Source: an uncultured Lachnospiraceae bacterium (GTDB lineage: Bacteria > Bacillota > Clostridia > Lachnospirales > Lachnospiraceae). Taken from it: DNA of 11,940 nucleotides. Positions 5,547-11,940 of the stretch are shown piece after piece. Within the stretch, counting starts at the first letter, position 1; every line of letters starts with the position of its first letter. Both the position numbers and the translations under genes were made by a program. The notes below the pieces were generated by a model that ran no database searches, was not told the DNA's origin, and saw only the letters and a program-made list of their open reading frames with translations. The stretch spans positions 1 to 11,940 of the forward strand of contig CAMWSA010000070.1 of the NCBI GenBank assembly GCA_947176785.1, written 5' to 3'.

Positions 5547-6935
5547 TTACCCCATGCTGGACAGATACTCATCGATCCCCTGGGCCGCCGCTTTCCCGGC
5601 CCCCATTGCCAGAATCACCGTGGCCGCGCCTGTCACGGCATCGCCCCCGGCATACACACCCTCCTTGGTAGTCTTACCGTTGTCTTCCTGAGCCACAATA
5701 CACTTCCACTTGTTGGTCTCCAGGCCCTCGGTAGTGGAAGAAATCAGCGGGTTCGGGGAGGTTCCCAGGGACATAATCACCGTGTCCACATCCAGCACAA
5801 ACTCGGAATCCGGCACTTCCACCGGTCTTCTTCTGCCGGACTCGTCGGGTTCGCCCAACTCCATCCGAATGCACTTCATACCCGTTACCCAGCCTTTTTC
5901 GTCTGCCAGGATCTCCGTGGGATTGGTCAGCAGATCAAATATAATGCCTTCCTCTCTGGCGTGGTGTACTTCCTCCACACGGGCCGGCAATTCCTCCTCG
6001 CTGCGGCGGTACACAATATGCACCTCCGCCCCCAGGCGCAGGGCAGTGCGGGCCGCATCCATGGCCACATTGCCACCGCCCACCACGGCTACCCTCTTCC
6101 CCCTCATGATAGGGGTATTGCTGTTTTCGTCAAAAGCCTTCATCAGATTGCTTCTGGTCAGATACTCATTGGCAGAAAATACGCCGTTGCTGTTCTCGCC
6201 GGGAATTCCCATAAACTTTGGAAGACCGGCACCGGAACCGATAAACACTGCGGCAAAGCCTTCCTCGGACAACAGCTGGTCAATGGTCACGGATTTGCCC
6301 ACCACCACATTGGTCTCAATCTTCACACCCAGGGACTTCACATTCTCAATCTCCCTGGCAACCACTGCCTCCTTGGGCAGACGGAACTCCGGAATGCCGT
6401 ACACCAGCACACCGCCGGGCTCGTGCAATGCCTCAAAAATCGTCACCTCATATCCCATCCTGGCCAGATCACCGGCACAGGTAAGGCCGGCAGGGCCGGA
6501 GCCGATTACCGCCACCCGCTTGCCCTTTTTCTCCCTGGCACCCTCCGGCTTTATGCCCTGCTCCCGGGCATAATCCGCCACAAATCGCTCCAGCTTGCCG
6601 ATAGAAACCGGCTCCCCCTTGATCCCCCGGATACATTTTCCCTCGCACTGACTCTCCTGGGGACACACACGTCCACAAACGGCAGGCAGTGCGCTGGACT
6701 GGCTGATGGTCCGGTAAGCCCCCTCGATATCGCCGTTTTTCACCTGTTCCACAAAGCCCGGGATATTGATTGCCACGGGGCAGCCCTTGATGCACTGCGC
6801 ATTCTTACAGTTGATGCAGCGGCCGGCCTCCTCCATGGCTTCCTCCTTGTTATATCCCAGACACACCTCTTCGAAATTCTTCGCACGCTCCCGCGCATCC
6901 TGCTCCCTGACAGGCACCTTCTTTAATACGTCCAT
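5547..6935 (-). CDS. nfnB: NfnB: NADPH-binding large subunit of NADH-dependent ferredoxin:NADP+ oxidoreductase
   Basis: This 462-residue protein belongs to the glutamate synthase small-subunit family. ATG at 6935 follows AAGGAG at 7 bases. Two iron-sulfur sites are visible near the N-terminus: Cys40, 43, 48, 52 (CINCKNAQCIKGC) and Cys87, 91, 97, 101 (CGRVCPQESQCEGKC). FAD binds at VIGSGPAGL (143-151), NADPH at VGGGNVAMDAAR (285-296), and the C-terminal FAD motif is YAGGDAVTGAATV (428-440). Because nfnA lies directly upstream, the pair most likely forms the electron-bifurcating Nfn complex, which couples NADH and reduced ferredoxin oxidation to reduction of two NADP+. On its own the sequence could also be annotated gltA/gltD-like; no glutamate synthase large subunit is present here. 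Confidence 0.9.
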   Translation of the reverse strand: MDVLKKVPVREQDARERAKNFEEVCLGYNKEEAMEEAGRCINCKNAQCIKGCPVAINIPGFVEQVKNGDIEGAYRTISQSSALPAVCGRVCPQESQCEGKCIRGIKGEPVSIGKLERFVADYAREQGIKPEGAREKKGKRVAVIGSGPAGLTCAGDLARMGYEVTIFEALHEPGGVLVYGIPEFRLPKEAVVAREIENVKSLGVKIETNVVVGKSVTIDQLLSEEGFAAVFIGSGAGLPKFMGIPGENSNGVFSANEYLTRSNLMKAFDENSNTPIMRGKRVAVVGGGNVAMDAARTALRLGAEVHIVYRRSEEELPARVEEVHHAREEGIIFDLLTNPTEILADEKGWVTGMKCIRMELGEPDESGRRRPVEVPDSEFVLDVDTVIMSLGTSPNPLISSTTEGLETNKWKCIVAQEDNGKTTKEGVYAGGDAVTGAATVILAMGAGKAAAQGIDEYLSSMG

Positions 6936-7114
6936 CTCTATTCTCCTTTATTTCAAGTTCCGCATACGATTTACTGTTCTGTCGCACCCATGCCGGCAGC
7001 CGGCTTCAGACGGATAATCGTTCCCCGAAGGACCGCCCGAACACGTCGATGCCTGGAATGTGGCCGTCAGAACTCCTGCATCCGCTGCGCGCTCAATCCG
7101 GCGAGAACGTTTTT
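6936..7114 (-). other. 179-bp GC-rich spacer between nfnA and nfnB with possible RNA structure
   Basis: The spacer is long for this operon (other gaps 33-79 bp). It contains two adjacent GCCGGC hexamers (6992-6997, 6999-7004), a CC-TTCG-GG tetraloop-type hairpin on the minus strand (7024-7031) and a longer-range pairing of 7005-7013 with 7064-7072 (8 of 9). A 5-base pairing (7019-7023 with 7104-7108) would cross it. No convincing gene was found; the frame across it has no ribosome binding site and lacks family features. The nfnB ribosome binding site sits at its 3' end. Confidence 0.4.
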
Positions 7115-7996
7115 CTATCCATTGCAGTTGCCACATCCGCCGTGATGGGTTGCCCCTTCCCTGGCTTTCAGGAAGGCCCTGCCCTCCTCCGTCCTGTAGA
7201 TCTGCTGGCGGCTCATAGCCTCGTCAAAATTCACCTGATGCCCGTCAAATTCCGGCCCGTCCACACAGGCGAATTTCACCTTGCCGCCCACGGTCACACG
7301 GCAGGCACCGCACATGCCCGTGCCGTCCACCATGATGGGGTTCAGGCTGACAATCGTGGGAATCTGCAATTCTTTGGTCAGCAGACAGACAAACTTCATC
7401 ATGATCATGGGACCGATAGCCACGCACTGGTCATACTGTTTTCCCTCTGCCACCAGATCCTTGATGGTCTGAGTGACCATACCGCTTCTGCCGTAAGAGC
7501 CATCGTCAGTGGTCACATACAGATTGCCAGCCACAGCCTCCATCTCCTTTTCCAGAATCAGCAGGTCCCTGGTTTTGCTGCCCACGATCACATCCGCAGC
7601 TATCCCATGCTCGTGAAGCCATTTTACCTGGGGATATACCGGTGCGGTGCCCACGCCCCCGGCCACGAACAGGAGCTTCTTACTTCTAAGGCTCTCCAGG
7701 TCCTCACCCACAAATTCGGAGGCACAGCCCAAAGGCCCCACAAAATCGTGGAAGCAATCCCCTTCCTTAAGGCCGGACATCATCTGGGTGGATGCACCCA
7801 CAATCTGAAACACAATAGTAACCGTACCCTTTTCCCTGTCATAGTCACAAATCGTCAGGGGAATCCGCTCTCCTGACTCATCCGTCCGGACAATCACGAA
7901 CTGGCCGGGCTGGCAGTATTTTGCCACCCGCTCCGCCTCCACCTCCATCAGATAGATATTGGTGGTGAGTTCCTCTGCTCTCACAATCTTGTACAT
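7115..7996 (-). CDS. nfnA: NfnA: NADH-binding, [2Fe-2S]-containing small subunit of Nfn transhydrogenase
   Basis: The 293-residue protein starts at ATG 7996 after AAGGAGG (5-base spacing, strong). It is a ferredoxin-reductase fold of the PyrK/dihydroorotate dehydrogenase electron-transfer type. FAD is bound around ERIPLTICDYD (43-53), NAD(H) around VAGGVGTAPVYPQ (111-123). The [2Fe-2S] ligands of the family, one Asp and three Cys, fit Asp224, Cys229, Cys232 and Cys244 (VDGTGMCGACR, 223-233). The tail has two further cysteines (GGCGNCNG, Cys288 and Cys291). It is the flavin subunit where bifurcation occurs in studied Nfn complexes. SudB/PyrK-like roles are alternatives, but the adjacent nfnB makes Nfn most likely. 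Confidence 0.9.
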   Translation of the reverse strand: MYKIVRAEELTTNIYLMEVEAERVAKYCQPGQFVIVRTDESGERIPLTICDYDREKGTVTIVFQIVGASTQMMSGLKEGDCFHDFVGPLGCASEFVGEDLESLRSKKLLFVAGGVGTAPVYPQVKWLHEHGIAADVIVGSKTRDLLILEKEMEAVAGNLYVTTDDGSYGRSGMVTQTIKDLVAEGKQYDQCVAIGPMIMMKFVCLLTKELQIPTIVSLNPIMVDGTGMCGACRVTVGGKVKFACVDGPEFDGHQVNFDEAMSRQQIYRTEEGRAFLKAREGATHHGGCGNCNG

Positions 7997-8042
7997 ATAA
8001 TCCTCCTTATTTTAGTCCCGCATATTCCCCATAATATGCTTT

Positions 8043-9458
8043 TTACAAAATCTCAGCCATGCTGTAATTACCAAATTCGTCAACCAGCAGCTTATAACAG
8101 GTGCAGTTGTAAGCATGTACCGCATAATAGCTGCCTGTCCGAATGCTGCCTCCCAATTCATCCACATGCAGTTCCGCAAAGACGTAATAGTCCTCCTCAC
8201 CGACTGTCAACGGATATTGGAGTTGATATTGGTATATGCCGTTTTCCCCCGCATATCCCTCATAATTAATAATTCTCCCGGTCCGCAGCATTTCGTTATA
8301 CACGGCTATTGTGGCTACTTCCGGCGTGATATCCGTGTTCAGCTGCAGGCTGTAGGTACGCTGTGCCACCTCCCCCACAATCCCGCCCTCCTCTATAATT
8401 GCAAAGGAATACATGGAATCGCCCAGCGGCATGGGAATGGGCCCCGTGTATCTGGTGGACTTATCCGTGGGAGTCGTCCCGTCCATGGTATAATAAATCA
8501 TATCCTCTTCTTCACAGTTGATTTTAATCATGGTGGGACTGCTGTACTCGCCGCTGGCCGTCGTCACATCAGGCGCAATGGGAATCTGTATTTCTATCTG
8601 GTAGCGCTTGGTCACCACATCACTGACCAAACCATACTGGTTCACAAACACAGCCTTAATCGTATGCTCCCCATTGTCCAGAAAAATCGGTGCCGTATAT
8701 ACCTGGCTGTTCTCGTCCGGCTCCGACCCATCCATGGTATAGTAAATGGTTCCCGCCGTGTTGGAGCTGAGCTTCAAGGGCAGGATCTCCTGATAATATC
8801 CCTCCTCAAAACCAAACTCCGGCGCTTTGGCCTGGAGATTCTGGTAAGTGCTTCTGATAGCCTCATTATCACAGTTATTCAGCAGGTTGTCAATCGTCTG
8901 GTAATCATTTCTGGCCCGATAGGATTGGATCAGCTGGGAATAGGCTCTCTCCAGCTGCTTCTGGTCCAGCAGCCCCCCGTCAATCATTGCCAGAAGCTGG
9001 TTTTCATAGCCGCCCACATTGTCCATGGCATAATAGCAGTCTGCCAGGGCAAATCCCAACTCCTGGTCCGTATTACCCAACTCCCGGGCGCGGATATAAT
9101 AATTGACTGCCTGCTCATAGTCCTGTTTTCCAACACATTCCGCCGCCCGGGCCATCTGATAATCCACGGAATGCTCCATATGGTATAGAGCGCCGACAAT
9201 CACACCTGCCAGAACCATGATAACCAGAAAGGAAATGCCGATCAGCCATCCTGTATAACCCTTATTCTTTTTTGGACTCTTCTCCGGTGTATCAGCCTTC
9301 TGGGAATCCTGCAGTTCCTCCGCAATATGATCCAGCGTATCCTGCATACTCTGTTCCACTTCCGATTCAAAATCGGGCACGATATGAATATCTTCCCCAC
9401 AGACCGTGCAATAGAGCGAGCCCTCTTCTATTTCTGTTCCGCATTTCGGACAATTCAT
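8043..9458 (-). CDS. Membrane-anchored zinc-ribbon protein with TPR-like and two chitobiase C-terminal-type repeats
   Basis: The 471-residue protein starts at ATG 9458 with GGAG 8 bases upstream. Domains in order: zinc ribbon (CPKC 3-6, CTVC 17-20), acidic then lysine-rich linker, one membrane helix (about 71-92), a helical TPR-like region (100-210) with EQAVNYYIRARELGN, then two beta repeats of the CHB_HEX_C_1 type with the signature IYYTMDGSEP (238-247) and IYYTMDGTTP (321-330), and a C-terminal domain of about 95 residues with many Tyr residues. The zinc ribbon should be inside the cell and the repeats outside. The repeats often occur in surface proteins and are thought to be structural. 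It lies 33 bp after folD and 46 bp before nfnA, so it is co-transcribed with C1 genes without an obvious metabolic role. Confidence 0.85.
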   Translation of the reverse strand: MNCPKCGTEIEEGSLYCTVCGEDIHIVPDFESEVEQSMQDTLDHIAEELQDSQKADTPEKSPKKNKGYTGWLIGISFLVIMVLAGVIVGALYHMEHSVDYQMARAAECVGKQDYEQAVNYYIRARELGNTDQELGFALADCYYAMDNVGGYENQLLAMIDGGLLDQKQLERAYSQLIQSYRARNDYQTIDNLLNNCDNEAIRSTYQNLQAKAPEFGFEEGYYQEILPLKLSSNTAGTIYYTMDGSEPDENSQVYTAPIFLDNGEHTIKAVFVNQYGLVSDVVTKRYQIEIQIPIAPDVTTASGEYSSPTMIKINCEEEDMIYYTMDGTTPTDKSTRYTGPIPMPLGDSMYSFAIIEEGGIVGEVAQRTYSLQLNTDITPEVATIAVYNEMLRTGRIINYEGYAGENGIYQYQLQYPLTVGEEDYYVFAELHVDELGGSIRTGSYYAVHAYNCTCYKLLVDEFGNYSMAEIL

Positions 9459-9491
9459 AAGAATTACTCCGCCCTTTCGACAAAATCATAC

Positions 9492-10364
9492 TCACGGACA
9501 ATCAGCTTCGTCAGTATAGGTTTCCTGAAGCAGTATACTCTCCACACAGTTTTTCATCAGCATGGCGATGGTCATGGGGCCTACGCCGCCGGGAACGGGG
9601 GTGATGGCGCTGCAATGGGGAGATACGGAGGCATAGTCCACATCCCCGCACAATTTATTGTTTTCATCCCTGTGGATGCCCACGTCAACGACCACGGCCC
9701 CCTCCTTCACATAGTCCGCTGTGATCATCCGGGGCTTGCCCACTGCCACCACCAGGATATCCGCCCGGCGAGTGACTTCCTTCAAATCCGCCGTGCGGCT
9801 GTGGGCCACCGTCACGGTGCCATTTTCCCGTAAAAGCAGCAGCGACATGGGTTTGCCCACGATATTGCTGCGGCCCACTACCACGCATTCCTTTCCGCTT
9901 ATGGAGATACCGGAGCGCTTCAGCAGCTGGATCACCCCGGCGGGCGTACAGGACACAAATCCCTTTTTTCCAATGCACAGCGCCCCTACATTCATGGGAT
10001 GAAAACCATCCACATCCTTAAGGGGGCTGATGGCATTCAGCACCTTCTCCTCATTGATCTGCTCCGGCAGGGGAAGCTGCACCAGAATACCGTTCACGTC
10101 CGCTCTGGCATTTAACTCTCCCACCAGGGACAAAAGCTCCGCCTCCGTGGTCTCACCGGGCAACTCATAGGACAGAGATCTGATCCCTATATACTCGCAT
10201 GCCTTCTTTTTGTTGCGCACATAGACACAGGAGGCCGGATCGTCGCCCACCTGTATCACTGCCAGGCAGATTTCCTTTCCCCGGTCCCTGTAGGCCGCTG
10301 CCTGCTCCTTTAATTCATCCTTGATCTCCGCACTGATTTTCTTTCCGTCAATAATCTGTGTCAT
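9492..10364 (-). CDS. folD: FolD: methylene-THF dehydrogenase / methenyl-THF cyclohydrolase
   Basis: FolD interconverts 10-formyl-THF and 5,10-methylene-THF, using NADP(H) in most bacteria. ATG at 10364 has AGGAG 6 bases upstream; a GTG one codon earlier would be too close. The protein has 290 residues. Catalytic Tyr48 and Lys52 lie in YVRNKKKACEYIGI (48-61), followed by GILVQLPLP (92-100), Asp119 in DVDGFHP, the cofactor motif GRSNIVGKPM (164-173) and TPVPGGVGPMT (255-265). It follows fhs by 79 bp. As a bifunctional enzyme it makes a separate cyclohydrolase (fchA) unnecessary in this operon. The end is a little extended and acidic (TYTDEADCP). Confidence 0.95.
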   Translation of the reverse strand: MTQIIDGKKISAEIKDELKEQAAAYRDRGKEICLAVIQVGDDPASCVYVRNKKKACEYIGIRSLSYELPGETTEAELLSLVGELNARADVNGILVQLPLPEQINEEKVLNAISPLKDVDGFHPMNVGALCIGKKGFVSCTPAGVIQLLKRSGISISGKECVVVGRSNIVGKPMSLLLLRENGTVTVAHSRTADLKEVTRRADILVVAVGKPRMITADYVKEGAVVVDVGIHRDENNKLCGDVDYASVSPHCSAITPVPGGVGPMTIAMLMKNCVESILLQETYTDEADCP

Positions 10365-10443
10365 CACACTCTCCTATCTGAGTCCCGCAGACGCCCTCCG
10401 CCGCCTTTACCGCCAACCACATTGGAATTGTAGTATACCCTTC

Positions 10444-11940
10444 CTAAAACAGCCCGGTAATCATGCCCTCTTCATTTACATCAATCCCGTAGGCCGCAGG
10501 TTTTTTGGACAGTCCGGGCATAGTCACCACCGCTCCGGTCAACACCACCACAAAGCCCGCCCCGGCAGATACATAGACCTCCCGGATATTCATCTCAAAG
10601 TTCTCCGGCCTGCCCAGCAAAGTGGGATCATCGGACAGAGAGTACTGGTTTTTGGCCATACAGACCGGCAGCTCCCCATAGCCCAATTCTTCCAGGCGTT
10701 TCAACTGCTTTATCGCCAACGGCGTAAAATGCACTTTTCCGGCCCCATAAATCTCTGTGGCTACCCTGACGATCTTGTCCTGCAAGGGCAGGCTGTCCTC
10801 ATAGAGCAGCCGGAAATGGCTCTCTTTCTCCTCCAGAGTCTGTAGAACCTTCTTTGCCAGTTCCACACCGCCCTTGCCGCCCTGCTCCCAAACTCTCGCC
10901 AGCGCAAACTCACAGCCTCTCTCCTCACAGAAGCGCTTCACATAGGTGATCTCCGCCTCCGTATCCGCCGTGAAGGCATTCAGGGCCACCACCACAGGCA
11001 CGCCATATTTCCGGAGATTTTCCATATGCTTCTCCAGGTTGACGATCCCCTCTTTAAGCGCCTCCAGATTCTCCGTGGAAAGCTCCGCCTTGGGCACACC
11101 GCCGTTATATTTCAATGCCCTGACGGTAGCCACCAGCACCACCGCATCCGGTGCCAGACCGGCCTTGCGGCATTTAATGTCAAAAAATTTCTCTGCGCCC
11201 AGATCGGCGCCAAAGCCGGCCTCTGTGATACAGTAATCCGCCATTTTCAATGCCGCCCTTGTGGCAATAATAGAGTTACAGCCGTGGGCGATATTGGCAA
11301 ACGGCCCGCCATGCACCAGCGCCGGCGTATGCTCCAGCGTCTGGATCAGGTTAGGCTTTAAGGCATCCTTCAGCAGCGCGGCCATAGCGCCCACAGCCTG
11401 CAGCTGCCCTGCGGTCACAGGTTCACCCGCATAGCTGTAAGCCACCACAATCCTGGATAACCGCTCCTTCAGATCCTGCATGTCCGTGGACAGACACAGG
11501 ATGGCCATAATCTCAGAGGCCACCGTGATCACAAAATGATCCTCCCTGACCACACCGTCCGCCTTGGCTCCCATACCCACCACGATATTGCGCAGCACAC
11601 GGTCATTCATATCCAGGCAGCGCTTCCACACCACCTGCCGGGTGTCAATCTGCAGTTCATTGCCCTGCTGGATATGGTTGTCCAGCAGCGCCGCCAGCAG
11701 GTTATTGGCGCTGGTGATGGCGTGGAAATCCCCGGTGAAATGCAGATTCAGATCCTCCATGGGCACCACCTGGGCATATCCTCCTCCGGCAGCCCCTCCC
11801 TTAATGCCAAAACAGGGTCCCAGCGAGGGCTCCCGCAGGGCGATCACCGCCTTTTTTCCCAGCTGGCCGAAGGCTTCCCCCAGCCACACAGTGACCGTGG
11901 TCTTCCCCTCCCCGGCGGGGGTGGGGTTGATGGCTGTCAC
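10444..11940 (-). CDS. fhs: Formate-tetrahydrofolate ligase, 5' end outside the window
   Basis: The enzyme makes 10-formyl-THF from formate, ATP and THF, the entry to the methyl branch of acetogenesis and to C1 metabolism. The last 498 residues are visible; the family is about 556 long, so some 58 N-terminal residues lie beyond the right edge. The ATP-binding loop PTPAGEGKTT is at visible residues 6-15, followed by REPSLGPCFGIKGGAAGGGY (36-55), HGGPFANIAHGCNS near 210-223 and the C-terminal TMPGLSKKPAAYGIDV. The first codon in the window is GTG, coding valine, not a start. The gene is intact as far as seen and heads the operon. Confidence 0.97.
   Translation of the reverse strand: MTAINPTPAGEGKTTVTVWLGEAFGQLGKKAVIALREPSLGPCFGIKGGAAGGGYAQVVPMEDLNLHFTGDFHAITSANNLLAALLDNHIQQGNELQIDTRQVVWKRCLDMNDRVLRNIVVGMGAKADGVVREDHFVITVASEIMAILCLSTDMQDLKERLSRIVVAYSYAGEPVTAGQLQAVGAMAALLKDALKPNLIQTLEHTPALVHGGPFANIAHGCNSIIATRAALKMADYCITEAGFGADLGAEKFFDIKCRKAGLAPDAVVLVATVRALKYNGGVPKAELSTENLEALKEGIVNLEKHMENLRKYGVPVVVALNAFTADTEAEITYVKRFCEERGCEFALARVWEQGGKGGVELAKKVLQTLEEKESHFRLLYEDSLPLQDKIVRVATEIYGAGKVHFTPLAIKQLKRLEELGYGELPVCMAKNQYSLSDDPTLLGRPENFEMNIREVYVSAGAGFVVVLTGAVVTMPGLSKKPAAYGIDVNEEGMITGLF

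Noticed and set aside
5710..6926. Long plus-strand reading frames opposite nfnB (287 and 321 codons)
   Set aside because: They are antisense to a protein with clear cofactor motifs, have low-complexity or implausible composition, and reflect the GC bias of the coding strand.
8020..8039. AT-rich hairpin followed by TTTTT on the plus strand between nfnA and the upstream gene
   Set aside because: The T-run is on the strand opposite to all transcription here and the stem is weak, so a functional terminator is unlikely.
8115..9188. 357-codon plus-strand frame opposite the zinc-ribbon/chitobiase-repeat gene
   Set aside because: It is an antisense shadow without ribosome binding site or recognisable motif; the minus-strand protein has clear domains.

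Overview
The window looks like chromosome of a Lachnospiraceae-type member of the Clostridia. This is inferred from protein style (RlmH, NfnAB, FolD and formate-THF ligase with clostridial features, many Rpn-family nuclease relics, AGGAGG-type ribosome binding sites). Species cannot be named from sequence alone. All recognisable genes lie on the minus strand, so transcription runs from high to low coordinates.

Right two thirds (about 4.4-11.94 kb): a GC-rich one-carbon and redox block in the order fhs (5' end beyond the right edge), folD, a membrane-anchored zinc-ribbon/TPR/chitobiase-repeat protein, nfnA, nfnB, and a second zinc-ribbon membrane protein. Gaps are 79, 33, 46, 179 and 48 bp, so a single operon is likely. 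Fhs and FolD take formate to methylene-THF (methyl branch of the Wood-Ljungdahl pathway or general C1 metabolism). NfnAB links NADH, NADPH and ferredoxin pools and could supply the NADPH used by FolD. The two zinc-ribbon proteins are not recognised parts of that chemistry.

Middle (3.9-4.6 kb): rlmH, the 23S rRNA pseudouridine-1915 methyltransferase gene, 159 codons from a TTG start, preceded by a candidate terminator and a pair of imperfect direct repeats around a perfect hairpin.

Left third (1-3.9 kb): base composition drops sharply to AT-rich exactly at the rlmH stop codon. The last bases of rlmH plus its 3' flank recur twice further left (near 1216-1251 and 133-162). The pattern of shared arms is what tandem site-specific insertions at rlmH would leave: the downstream arm is common to all three copies, the upstream arm only to the two distal copies. 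This is the geometry of staphylococcal SCC elements. The first interval (about 2.67 kb) carries an intact XRE regulator with an unrecognised C-terminal domain, a broken SymE-like toxin gene and an Rpn nuclease gene interrupted by one amber codon. The second interval (about 1.09 kb) is a mosaic of gene fragments: a GNAT-like head, an Rpn head, a metallophosphoesterase head, an unknown piece and an Rpn-like tail. No recombinase gene is visible in the window, so the elements look non-autonomous or decayed. The array may continue past the left edge.
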